From: Penelope pileata
Lineage: Eukaryota > Chordata > Aves > Galliformes > Cracidae
Length of the DNA: 64,000 bases
Assembly (NCBI GenBank): GCA_013396635.1
Contig: WBMW01004819.1
Coordinates: 19,503 to 83,502, forward strand
Direction of reading: 5' to 3'
Shown here: one piece after another, positions 50,731-59,690 of the stretch
Position numbering within the stretch: the stretch's first letter is position 1
Layout: every line of letters begins with the position of its first letter
Notes under the pieces: model-generated
Told to the model about the DNA's origin: nothing
Seen by the model: the letters and a program-made list of their open reading frames with translations, nothing else
Databases searched by the model: none
Made by a program: the position numbers and the translations under genes

Positions 50731-51305
50731 TGGTTGGAATGCAGTAAACTTTCCCTACAGCAGCCCAAACAGTGCTGTGCTTAGCACTTGTAACTAGGAC
50801 AGCACTGATGTCACACCAATGTTTTACCTATTGCTGAGCAGTGCTGACACAGTATCAAGGCTCCCTCCAACCCCACCAAAGCCAGTAGGCTCGGGGTGGG
50901 CAGGAAGTAGGGAGGCAACACAATTCAAAGGGATATTCCATACTATATGATGTCACATTCAAGAATGAAAGCAAGGGGAGGACAAAGAGGGGCAGCTCTC
51001 ATCATGAAAACATCTGTCCTCCTGAACAAGCACTGCAAATATTGAGGCCTTTCTTCCAAAGATGTTATCAAATATCAAGTACTGCTTGCTGATGGGAAGT
51101 AGAGAATAACTGTGTTCCCTCTTTGCTTCTGCATGGCCTTTGCATATTTGTTGTTGTTTTTTGCTTGTTTGTTTTCTTTTTCTTTTTCCTTTAATTAAAT
51201 AATCCTTTAGAGGTTTTTTCCCATCGTAGTTTCTCTCCCACCTCTTTTGAGGAGGAGGAATGAGAGCAATGTGGCAGAGTTGGCCATTGTTGTGAAACCA
51301 CTACA
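50731..51305 (+). mobile_element. LTR-B-related LTR nested in LTR-A
   Basis: The order of blocks matches the LTR-B superfamily: GCTGAGCAGTGCTGACACAG, GGCAGGAAGTAGGGAGGC, AAAGGGATATTCCATACTAT with ATGATGTCAC, a T-rich stretch, and GTTGTGAAACCACTACA at 51305. It is more diverged from copies 1 and 2, probably a related subfamily. No convincing target duplication was read. Confidence 0.75.
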
Positions 51306-51672
51306 ACGAGAAAGTAAAATCAAACTAAAACCTCTTTCCACCTCAATCCATCCTCTAATACCTCTTCCCCCTGAGTGGCACATGGGGATGAGGAAAGAGG
51401 TGTGTGTTCAGTCCATAAAACTTTGCCATCTACTACTTCGCTCTCATCCTCTGCTCCAGCATGGCATCTCTCCAAAAGGATGCAAGGAAACTGGAACAGC
51501 TGGAACACATCCTCCCGCTCCTTCACTGACCTTGGTGTCTGCAGGGCTGTATCTCTCTACATTTCCTCACTTCCCTCTCCCAGCTACTGTTGTCTAGCAG
51601 TTTTTTTCTTTCTTTAAGTTGCTCTCAGAGAGACTCATTGGCTCTGCTCTTTACCATGGGGGTGATAAAAAA
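51306..51672 (-). mobile_element. LTR-A, 5' part (interrupted by LTR-B)
   Basis: LTR-A words resume after the insertion: AAAATCAAACTAAAACCTC, then CTCCAGCATGGCATCTCTCC, TGACCTTGGTGTCTGCAGGG and a TCTCCCAGCTACTGTTG block. The terminal TGTATTG end is missing. Frames on either strand here are chance frames. Confidence 0.7.
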
Positions 51673-51694
51673 GTATTACAGGCTTTCTAATGGT

Positions 51695-51808
51695 GGTTAA
51701 TGCCTGTCAAGAGGCATTTGAACAATGTCTATTTAACTTTTTGTTAGCTCTGAAGTGGTCAGGCATTTGGACGAGATGATCTCTGAAGGTCCCCTCCAAC
51801 TGAATTAT
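51695..51808 (+). mobile_element. CR1 3' tail leading into a microsatellite
   Basis: GCCTGTCAAGAGGCATTTG, GTGGTCAGGCATTTGGACG, GAAGGTCCCCTCCAACTG and then ATTATTCTTATTCT: a CR1 subfamily tail whose terminal repeat is ATTCT. It runs without a break into the array at 51809. Confidence 0.85.
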
Positions 51809-51985
51809 TCTTATTCTATTCTATTCTATTCTATTCTATTCTATTCTATTCTATTCTATTCTATTCTATTCTATTCTATTCTATTCTGTTCTGTTCTGTT
51901 CTGTTCTGTTCTGTTCTGTTCTGTTCTGTTCTACTCTGTTCTACTCTGTTCTATTACCCTATACCATTCTATTACCCTATTATAT
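51809..51985. repeat. (ATTCT)n to (GTTCT)n array seeded by a CR1 tail
   Basis: A run of about 16 ATTCT units changes abruptly near 51888 to about nine GTTCT units, then CTACTCTGTT and CCCTATACCATTCTATTA hybrids to about 51985. The first unit continues the terminal repeat of the CR1 tail to the left. The open frame across it is artefactual. Confidence 0.95.
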
Positions 51986-53744
51986 GGGACTACTACCCTC
52001 CCAGGATAAAGACCTACTCATAGTATACACTGAAAGGAAAGTCAGGACACCTGACCCCATCACAAAGGATGCTGAAACCCTGAAAGAATTCTGAGGCAAC
52101 CATGTAGCCATCCAGACTTCTAGCTGCACAGAGTGCATGAGCCTTTCACTGGCATCATGTGGCAGCACAGAGAAGGCTGAGGTACTCAACGAGTTCTTTG
52201 CCTCAGTCTTCAGTGGTGGTCAGCTTTCTTATGTCTCTCAAATCTTTAAACCTCACACCCCCTGACCCTCTAAACGGGAGCTGGGGTGCAAAATCACTCC
52301 CACTGTAAGAGTAGAGCAAGTCTGATATCGCCTTGTGAGACTGAATATGTAGAAGTCTATGGGGCCTGATGATTTGCATCCTACAGTTCCGAAGGAGCTG
52401 GCTGATATGGCTGCCAAGCCACTCTCCATCACATTTGAGAAGTTGTGGCTGTCAGACAAAGTCCTCTATGTCTAGCAAAAAGGACACATCACTCCCATTT
52501 TTGAGAAAGGCAGAAAGTTAAAACCAGGGAACTACAGGCTGTTGAAACCCATATCTGCACCTGGAAAGATCATAGAGCAGATCTCCTGGAAAACATGTTA
52601 AGGCACATGAGGAATGAACAGGTGATCCATGACAGCCAGCATGGCTTCATAAAGAGTAGATAGTGCCTCACCAATCTGATGGCGTTCTATGATGGAGTGA
52701 TAGCATTGGTGGACAAAGGGAAGGCAACTGATGTCATCTATCTGAACTTCTGCAAGGCCTTTGACATGGTCCCCACCACATCCTTATCTCTAAATTAGAG
52801 AGATATGGGTTCAAAGTGTGGACTGCTCAGTGGATAAAAAGTTGGTTGGATGGTTGCAACCAGAGGGTTGTGGTCAGTGGGTTTATGTCCAGGTGGAGAT
52901 TGGTGATGAGCGGTGTCCCCCAGGGGTCCATCTTGGGACCAGTGCTCTTTAACATCTTTATCAATGACATAGATGATGGGATTGAGTGCACCCTCAGCAG
53001 GTTTCCTGACGACAACAAGCTGAGAGGTGCAGTTGATACAACACAAGGAAGTGATGCCATCCAGAGGGACCTGGACAGGCATGAAAAGTGGACCCATGTG
53101 AACCTCATGAGGTTTAACAAGGCCAAGTGCAAGGTGTTACACTTGGGTTGGGGCAATCCCAGATATATGTGCAGACTGGGAGAAGAATTAGTTGAGACCA
53201 ACTCTGCCGAGAAGGACTTGGGGGTTCTAGTAGGTGAAAAACTGAACATGAGCCATCAGTGTGCATTTGCAGCCCGGAAAACCAATAGTATCATGGGTTG
53301 CATCAAAAGATGAGCTGCCAACAAGGGGAGGGAGGTGATTGTCCCTCTGAACTGTGCCCTCGTGAGGACCCATCTGGAATACTGTATCCAGGTCTGGGGA
53401 CCCCAGCACAATAAAGAGCTGTTGAAGCAGGTCCAGAGGAGGGCCACAGATCTGATCAGAGGGCTGGAGCACCTCTCCTGTGAAGGCTGACTGGGGGAGC
53501 TTGGCTTGTTCAGCCTGGAGAAGAGAACGCTTTGGGGAGACCTCATTGCGGCCTTCCAATACTTAAAGGGAGTTTATAAACAGGAGGAAAATGAACTTTT
53601 TACAAGGGTAGATAGTGATAGAACAAGGGGGAATGGTTTGAAACTGGAATAGGAGGGATTTAGATTAGATAGTAGGAGGAAATTTTTCACTGAGACAGAG
53701 GTGAGGTGCTGGAACAGGCTGCCCAGAGAAGTTGTCAATCACCT
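51986..53744 (+). mobile_element. CR1 LINE, linker and RT, 5' of nested LTR-C
   Basis: A plus-strand CR1 shows KAEVLNEFFASVFSGG (near 52167), [17 protein letters not shown] (near 52352), TPIFEKGRKLKPGNYR (near 52491), motif [13 protein letters not shown] (near 52738), motif [16 protein letters not shown] (about 52908-52953) and motif C FPDDNKL (53002 onward), where FADD has become FPDD. A two-base loss after motif A shifts frame. The 165-codon block 52816-53313 stays open. Its 3' region is interrupted by a solo LTR at 53745-54117. Confidence 0.93.
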
Positions 53745-54117
53745 TCTAGGAAAACAGTTGATCACAGCATGAACTGATGATTGAGCGCATGGTGGAGGGG
53801 TGTGGCTGGCCTGGGGAATACCGGTAGACCACTTGCACCTGTGACCAGAAGGGGTGGACCTGGGGCGGGGTTGCCCCAGGCTTAGATAAAGGCCAGCCAG
53901 GCAGAGAAGGAAGTAGATTGAAAGAGAGAATTGGAAAGTAACTGGAGAGAGAAAAGACAGAGGCAGGAGACTGAGAGAGAGAAGATTGGAAAGCAGTTGG
54001 AGAAGCAGCAGCATAGGGAAGGAGCTGAGAGAACAGAGGATGATGTGCAGCAGAGACCCTGGCTCCATATGAAATGAATGGTGTAGTTGTAAGAGTTTTG
54101 GGACCTTTTCCGTTACA
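53745..54117 (+). mobile_element. solo LTR, family C, nested in CR1
   Basis: The element starts TCTAGGAAAACAGTTGATC (TG mutated to TC) and ends TTTTCCGTTACA, with a perfect CACCT duplication on both sides (53740-53744 and 54118-54122). The CR1 reads on correctly after removal. It matches the LTRs of the provirus at 57600-59690 in reverse orientation (CATGAACTGATGATTGAGC, GGTGGACCTGGGGC, GCTTAGATAAAGGCCAGCC). It is longer (373 bp against 292 and 263) because of a purine-rich GAGAGA-type stretch at about 53910-54010. Confidence 0.9.
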
Positions 54118-54265
54118 CACCTGTCCCTGGAAGTGTTCAAGACTGGGTTGGGTGGTGCCCTGGGTAGCCTGATCTAGTGTCTGACCTAGTGTCTGGCAAC
54201 CCTGCCTACGGCAGGGGAGATAAAACTAGGTCATCTTTGATGTCTTTTCCATTCTTCTCTGTTCT
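54118..54265 (+). mobile_element. CR1 LINE 3' end, right of nested LTR-C
   Basis: CCTGTCCCTGGAAGTGTTC, GGCAACCCTGCCTACGGCAG and GATGTCTTTTCCATTC continue the CR1 of 51986-53744 into its tail. A short local duplication of CTAGTGTCTG occurs near 54175-54196. Confidence 0.88.
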
Positions 54266-54274
54266 AGTCTAGTC

Positions 54275-55005
54275 ACTTCTGACTTCTACCCACTTTTCCC
54301 TTAGTGGCACAGGGATATGGGAAATAGCGATTGCAGTCAGTTCATTTCTACTATTTCTTTCTCCACACAACTTCCTTGTTTCAGTATGCGCTCTTCCCAT
54401 AAGACACAGTCCTTCTTAAACTGCATCAATGGTTCCTTCCCACAGGCTCCAGTTCTTCAAAAACTGCTCCAGTGTGGATCCTTTCTGTGGAGTGCAGTCC
54501 TTTAGTAGAAGCAGACTGCTCCAGCATGGGCTCTCCACAGGCTGCAGGTTCCTTTAGGGCACACTCAGCTGGCTGTGGTGTGGGGTCGTTAATGGACTTC
54601 CATAGGGATATCTGTTTTGACTGGTTTCTGTATGGGCTGCAGTGGGACAGCCTGATTCACCATAGTCTTCTCCACATCCTGCAGAGGAATCCTTACTTGA
54701 TGGTGCCTGGAGCATCTCCTTCAACGCCTTTGCTTACTTAGGTAGCTGCAGGGCTGTTTCTTTCTCATTGTCATTTTTCTCACTCACAACATCTATGCAG
54801 CATCTTCTAACTTTTATTGTCTATGTCACCATTGAGTTGCCACCAACTTTTCTGTTGGGCCTAGCTGTGCTCCAGGGTGGGTCCACTTTGGCACCAGCTA
54901 TAACTGACTCTGTCCAGTGTGAGTGGGCACAGCCCTTGGTGTCTTCTTACAGAGGACACCCCTGAAGCCCTCCTGCTACCAACACTTTGTCATGTAAACA
55001 CAATA
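54275..55005 (-). mobile_element. LTR-A, 5' end present
   Basis: In minus orientation this copy starts TGTATTGTGTTTACATGAC at 55005. It carries the LTR-A GCTGCAGG/CTGCTCCA repeated words (54505-54720) and CAGCTGGCTGTGG, fading near 54275. The TGTATTG start is the terminus I associate from memory with a widespread bird ERVL LTR. Target duplication was not resolved. Confidence 0.7.
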
Positions 55006-55084
55006 CAGTTCGTGATAGAGAAGAAAATTTACCAGTTTAAATACTGAAAAGAGATTCTTCATTGCAAAGGTTTGCGAACCAAAT

Positions 55085-55184
55085 TCCCATTGTAAACTTT
55101 ACATCTCCCCCACCCCACTGAGCTGGAGGAGGAATGAGTGAAAGGCTGTGTGGTGTTTAGCCACTTGCCATTTTAAACCACAAC
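55085..55184 (+). mobile_element. LTR-B-superfamily 3' end fragment
   Basis: CATCTCCCCCACCCCACTGA, GAATGAGTGAAAGGCTGTGT and ATTTTAAACCACAACA match the last 100 bp of LTR-B. The 5' part is absent. Confidence 0.6.
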
Positions 55185-55677
55185 ATATTTGAATACATTG
55201 TTCATATGTAATATTCCTACAAACTCTACTTACACTTTTTTTTTCCCTGAAGAAACCAAAATGTGTGATTTACCTTCGAGAAAATAGCATTAATACATAA
55301 AATATCAATTGCACATAACACAGTTCAGTTCTCTCAGCTGGCTACACTATAAATGGAAGGGCAAAAGCTTTTCAGACTTTTAGTCTGTCTAAGCACTGTT
55401 TTTTATGCATTAAGGAACCAGCTATAGTCATTCTTCTTGTCCAGCTGTATTATAACCTGTAATTAATTCACAAGTTATATACCCTGAACAGCAAAGACTG
55501 TTGATGGGTAAAGATCTGAAATTTTTATAAACTATTATTTTTGAACATTGTTACCTTGTCCTTAGAGCTAGCATAGCATAAAATCTTACTATAAAGTTGT
55601 TTTAAAGAGGTGTTTGTGAAAATTCATGCTTTATGTAAAAAACTGTGTTATGTTGCAGAATAGCTGAGGCATGTATG
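55185..55677. other. AT-rich DNA without recognisable genes
   Basis: No gene or element recognised. Confidence 0.4.
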
Positions 55678-56167
55678 AAGGCTGCTCTGAAACTAATACC
55701 TCCTGTTTTATTATGTTGGCTCACAATGTCAAAGGTGGGTGTTGGTGGTATGGCAGTGAGGATGAACCTTCCCGCCAATATTCATTTACATTTTATTGCC
55801 GTGAGACAGATGGCAGCATAGGGGCATTCTAACAAAATGGTGTCTGACAGGGAAGCGTGTATGAAGCAAAGGTGTGCAACTGAATTCCTCCATGTGGAAA
55901 AAATGGCACCTATTGATGTTCATTGATGCTTGTGGAATGTTTATGGAGACCAAACACTGGATGTGAGCGCAGTGAGGCGGTGGGTGGTGACTTTCAGCAG
56001 TGGCGATAGCAACAGCGGGTCAGTGTGGATTTTCCTGAGCACAGCTTGCAGGCTTTTGTTCATTGCTGGCAAAAATGCATAGGTAACAGTGGTGACTATG
56101 TTGAAAAATAGTGTTTTAGAGCAAATTCTCAGTTACATCAAATACCGTTGTTGTGATCTTTGATTAA
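55678..56167 (+). mobile_element. mariner (Galluhop-type), 3' end missing
   Basis: It starts AAGGCTGCTCTGAAACTAAT and ACCTCCTGTTTTATTATG, matching the Galluhop 5' end. It passes through the transposase N-terminal (helix-turn-helix) region (GTGAGGCGGTGGGTGGTGAC, near 55970), then jumps to the C-terminal region ATTGCTGGCAAAAATGCATA and TATGTTGAAAAATAG (about 56100). The DDE/D catalytic part is gone, as in the common deleted form. The 3' terminal repeat is not present, so it could not be moved even with enzyme supplied elsewhere. Confidence 0.9.
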
Positions 56168-56258
56168 TCCTTAATGTGACAGGCAAAGATGACAATGAAT
56201 GTTTTATTGGAATTGGAAGGCTATGAGAAAAAGTATCTGACACAGTGTTTTGTTCCAG

Positions 56259-56366
56259 GTGGGAGCAAAAAGCAACTGCTTTTCTGATCCTTTACAGTCT
56301 AGTTACGAATTTGATGGACAGAATGTTGGTGCCAGCTGTGGAAGAGCTGATCAGCCTCAACTCCAA
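56259..56366 (+). CDS. candidate 108-nt phase-0 exon, product unknown
   Basis: The segment is preceded by TGTTTTGTTCCAG and followed by GTAAGTG, a good acceptor/donor pair. Its length is 108 nt, exactly 36 codons, and frame 1 is open with a mixed, protein-like composition (starts VGAKSNC, ends ADQPQLQ). A second frame is also open up to the donor. No neighbouring exon was recognised and no family is recalled, so a chance pairing of splice-like sites is quite possible. Confidence 0.2.
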
Positions 56367-57594
56367 GTAAGTGAAATCTTGTGCATTTGGAGACTCATTT
56401 CAGACTAAATTTACAAAGCTTGCTAATTTTAACAACAAACATAAATTAAAAATGCTCTGTAGAGCACTTGTTTCCCATGCTGTGAAATTCAATTTTTCGT
56501 TTAAATGTGTCTTAAAACCAGAATGTAATTGTTTTTCTTCAGAATACCATTTTGCTAACAGTGACATCACATTCTACTATGCCACCCTTTCTAGACAATC
56601 ACAGTGACCCACTGAAAATAATCTCTTTTTATTATAAAAGTGAAATCATTTCTATTTGCATAAACAGTCTAAAAGAGGAGCTAAATTCCTCTCAGTGGCT
56701 ATGTTAATCTTGGATCACTAACTGTTAATTGATTTTTAGAAATGATGACAAAGGAACAGATAATTTGTCTTTTTGGTCCATTTCTAGCCAAACTAAGCAA
56801 GACTGTAACTCATATATACTACATGCCATATTAAATAGAATCTGAGTCCTCACAGCTTCTCAGATGTGTAGAATAAAATGTGTTGATCTCTTCAAGAGCT
56901 TTGTTTTTTAAATCAACCATAGAGGGAAAATAAACTTGATGTAGTGTATTTTTTCTTCAAACTGGGAATAAAATTTATGTAAGCAGTTATTTTTCATGCA
57001 AACCTTAAACTAACAACTTTATTTTCTATGAGTGTTTGATGTATGATTTACAAAATTTTCTAGAAAAGCAAGAGTATTCCTTTAGCAATGTAGTGATTGA
57101 TAGATGCATTTATGAAACCTCTCTATGAATTACAGGCAGCTTATTTGCTCCACATCTCTATTACTCTTTGAAAGCATAAAATAGCCTGCAGCCTAAAGGG
57201 AATTTATTAGTGATAACTGATAATGATGAAGCCCAAAGATGCTTTAAACTCTATTATCTGAGTATGATAATGAAGATCTTTGTTGTTATCCAGTGGCAGT
57301 TGAGATGAAACAATTAATAAACAAGATTACTTTAGACAGACAGTGGCATTTTAATTAAAACATGAGTAACTGTAAATTTCAGATCCAGTGAAGAGAATAT
57401 ACTTTGAGCCTTAACAAATTCCAATACTGATATGGCAGTCTATGGCATCCTGGGATAAATTGTATAAATAGATAGGCTTTAAGTTACCTTCTGTCAGCAG
57501 TGATGCTGGAATGGCAAAATCTCTGTTAATAGTTCCATTTGTGACCAGTCCTTAGGTTTACTGAAGACCTACATTATAAAACACAGATGACAGT

Positions 57595-57599
57595 GAGAC
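57595..57599. repeat. left target-site duplication of provirus C
   Basis: GAGAC, matched exactly by 59691-59695. Confidence 0.9.
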
Positions 57600-57891
57600 T
57601 GTAATGGGAAATGTCCTGAAACTCTTATGACTACGTCATTTGATCTTCTCTTTCTTTCCCAGGCTCCTTTTCGGTCTTCTCACTCTCAGGCTTCTCACCA
57701 ATCTTCTCTTTCTCTCAAGCTTCTCCCTTCTCTGCCTGGCTGGCCTTTATCTAAGCCTGGGGCAACCCTGCCCCAGGTCCACCCCTTCTGGTCACAGGTG
57801 GAAGTGATCTACCTGTATTCCCCAGGCCAGTCACACCCCTCCACCATGTGCTCAGTCATCAGTTCATGCTGGGATCAACTGTTTCTCTACA
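57600..57891 (-). mobile_element. 3' LTR of provirus C
   Basis: This is a 292-bp LTR. On the plus strand it runs TGTAATGGGAAATGTCC...GTTTCTCTACA. It is homologous to 59428-59690, with about 25 substitutions over roughly 263 aligned bases by hand count, and carries a 29-bp stretch absent from the other LTR. A TTAGATAAAG (TATA-like) word lies at about 57750 in the minus reading. Confidence 0.93.
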
Positions 57892-57903
57892 CTCCGTCCC
57901 TTC
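57892..57903 (-). other. polypurine tract of provirus C
   Basis: On the minus strand GAAGGGACGGAG directly precedes the 3' LTR. It is a purine run broken by one C, at the position where plus-strand synthesis is primed in retroviruses. Confidence 0.7.
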
Positions 57904-58207
57904 ACAGCATGAGCAGGTGATTGAGCATGTTAATGTTTTACCATTATTCTTTACAATATTGGTTACAGATCTTACAATAGAATTACAGGTATGTATACAT
58001 TACAATGTCATTTACATAAACATCAGTTCCTGGGCCAAAAATACATCTTCAAAGTCCACCTTCTTCACACTCTACAGATCTTTCTTCTTCCCATTCCTTC
58101 TTTATACTCTGCAACTCTCCTGTCTCTACAGCAGTGCATCTGCAACATACATGGCTAGGAGTGTCCAACAAGGAGTAGAGCTCACAGCAGCTTCACCTCC
58201 TTTTCAG

Positions 58208-58298
58208 GGCCGGTTCCTCACTGAGGCACTCCTGACCACCACTGTCCCTTGCCTGGGGCCGGTTCCTCACTGAGGCAGTCCTGACCACCACCGTCCCC
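58208..58298. repeat. 49-bp tandem duplication inside provirus C
   Basis: Two copies of a unit starting GGCCGGTTCCTCACTGAGGC begin at 58208 and 58257, a period of 49 bp, differing at a few bases in the compared part. No N lies nearby, so unlike the 58998 case it looks genuine. Confidence 0.85.
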
Positions 58299-58764
58299 CT
58301 TCACTTCCTCATCAATTACAAAGCATACAGCATAATTGCTAACTCCATCCGGGTACGTAGACACTTCCTTCCATATACATTGACACTGCACAGGCTGTGG
58401 ACCACTTTTTTTTTTCCCTTTTTCCTTCTTTCCATTTCTTCAAAGAATGTGTCTGTTTCTAAACTTGTTTCCACACCTTCGCAGTGAAGATGCCATATGC
58501 TGTTATTAGTCTATAGTTCATCCCACCTGTTTTGACCCCTTCAGGTGGGCATATAATGTCATACCATACACTTTCTTACTATTTTGTTTACCTCACTAGG
58601 CCCCCATTAGGCTATACACAAAATTTCTCTTTAACATTTTCCAGACAAATTATAATGTTAACTTTCTGGTCATCAGTACATTAAATTAACTTCATCTTAC
58701 TTAGATTCATGAGGCATATGTAGTACAACACATTTCACATATTAACAATTCACAACAGGCATCA

Positions 58765-59335
58765 TTACATCCAAAACCAACTAATCTTCTTTAATTTCAA
58801 AAGAAATAGAAAACTAAACTCAAGATTTCTTTTTTTTTCTTTTTTCTTCTCCTTTTCCATTCTTTTTTCTTCTTCTCCATTTTTTCCCCAATATTCCTTG
58901 ATTTTTCCCTTTTTCTCTGGCTTTTTCTCTTTTCTGAATTTCTTTTGCTGCCTCATTGCTGGCCACCACTCCTTTTCCTTCTTCCTTTCTCTAAAGTNCT
59001 GGCCACCACTCCTTTTCCTTCTTCCTTTCTCTAAAGTCTCCTTTCTGCTTTGCCGCTGGCCTCCGTTCTTCTATTCTTGACACCAAATTCCCAAATCTTC
59101 CTAGCCTGCCCCAAAATGGCACTGGTTTGGGCCAAAATGCCTCATAAAGGTATATTTTATCAGTAAAGTAGGTCTTCAGGTCCCCATCAGGGCACTTTAC
59201 ATACTTGTCTTCTAGAAGCTCGTAGTCATGGACCTCCCATCCACCACAGTATTCAACAATTTCATCATCTATTACATCTTCATCACCCATATCATACTTT
59301 TGGGCAACAAGAGTCCCAAAGGCTAGCAAGATCAC
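58765..59335 (-). CDS. unidentified ORF of provirus C (acidic then lysine-rich)
   Basis: A minus-strand open frame runs from just after a TGA near 59346 to a stop at 58765, broken only by the assembly artefact at 58959-58998. With that 40-base excess discounted, the two open parts (ending at 58991 and starting at 58956) are in the same frame, about 176 codons in all. The first part opens with a hydrophobic run (VILLAFGTLVA) and is then strongly acidic (GDEDVIDDEIVEY, YELLEDKYV) with two cysteines. The second is very rich in K and E, encoded by a purine-rich tract. No ATG begins the frame; the first in-frame ATG is 16 codons in. It resembles no gag, pol or env domain I know. It may be a captured host sequence, a relic gene or a chance frame aided by the purine tract. 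Confidence 0.35.
58959..59037. repeat. false 39-bp duplication around single N (assembly join)
   Basis: 58959-58997 and 58999-59037 are identical over 39 bp with one N between (58998). Same signature as at 29553. Confidence 0.92.
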
Positions 59336-59407
59336 ATACAGTAATCATTTTAACTCTATGATCACAGCCTTCTACCTTCTCTCTTGTTTCCCTGCACACA
59401 GTATCTA

Positions 59408-59425
59408 ATCCTGTCCGTGATGCCA
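59408..59425 (-). other. primer-binding site of provirus C, tRNA-Ser-like
   Basis: Two bases inside the 5' LTR, the minus strand reads TGGCATCACGGACAGGAT. Its plus-strand form, AATCCTGTCCGTGATGCCA with one extra base, differs at two of 19 positions from the 3' end of a vertebrate serine tRNA (GTCACGG-acceptor type) as I recall it. Position and TGG start are exactly as expected for a retroviral primer site. Confidence 0.65.
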
Positions 59426-59427
59426 AG

Positions 59428-59690
59428 TGTAATGGGAAACGTCCCCAAACTCTTACGACTGCATCATTTGATCTTCTCTTTCTTTCTCAGGCTCCTTTCC
59501 AGTCTTCTCACTCTCAGGCTTCTCCCTTCTCTGCCTGGCGGGCTTTTATTTAAGCCTGGGGCACCCCTGCCCAAGGTCCACCCCTTCCGGTCACAGGTGG
59601 AAGTGATCTACCTGTATTCCCTAGGCCAGCCACACCTCTCCACCATGTGCTCAATTATCAGTTCATGCTGTGACCAGCTGTTTCCTTACA
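59428..59690 (-). mobile_element. 5' LTR of provirus C
   Basis: This is a 263-bp LTR. On the plus strand it runs TGTAATGGGAAACGTCC...GTTTCCTTACA. The minus strand has GGCTTAAATAAAAGCC, a plausible TATA/promoter element. It lacks a 29-bp stretch present in the other LTR, the difference falling between short CTTCTC repeats. Confidence 0.93.

Larger units (their letters stand above)
56168..57599. other. unique DNA with one candidate exon
   Basis: AT-rich unique sequence. The only item of note is the splice-bounded 108-nt open segment at 56259-56366, listed separately. Confidence 0.4.
57600..59690 (-). mobile_element. complete small endogenous retrovirus, family C (non-autonomous)
   Basis: This is a 2,091-bp element on the minus strand: 5' LTR 59690-59428, primer site 59425-59408, about 1.5 kb of interior, purine tract 57903-57892, and 3' LTR 57891-57600, flanked by the 5-bp duplication GAGAC. 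The interior is far too short for gag-pol, and no protease, reverse transcriptase, integrase or envelope motif is visible. The element would have depended on enzymes from another retrovirus. An unidentified open frame follows the leader. The serine-type primer site and 5-bp duplication fit ERVL/HERV-S-like class III elements, an inference. About 9-10 percent LTR divergence indicates an old, fixed insertion. The family also has the solo LTR at 53745-54117. Confidence 0.9.

Noticed and set aside
51755..52009. Leucine/tyrosine/serine repeat protein LFYSI-type
   Set aside because: It is produced by the ATTCT/GTTCT array.
53739..54140. 133- and 124-codon minus-strand leucine/serine-rich frames
   Set aside because: They lie inside the solo LTR-C, in its pyrimidine-rich complement. 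Two overlapping frames are open because of composition.
57848..58273. 141-codon plus-strand frame in the provirus region
   Set aside because: It is antisense to the element, crosses the 3' LTR boundary and purine tract, and includes the 49-bp duplication. No domain is visible.
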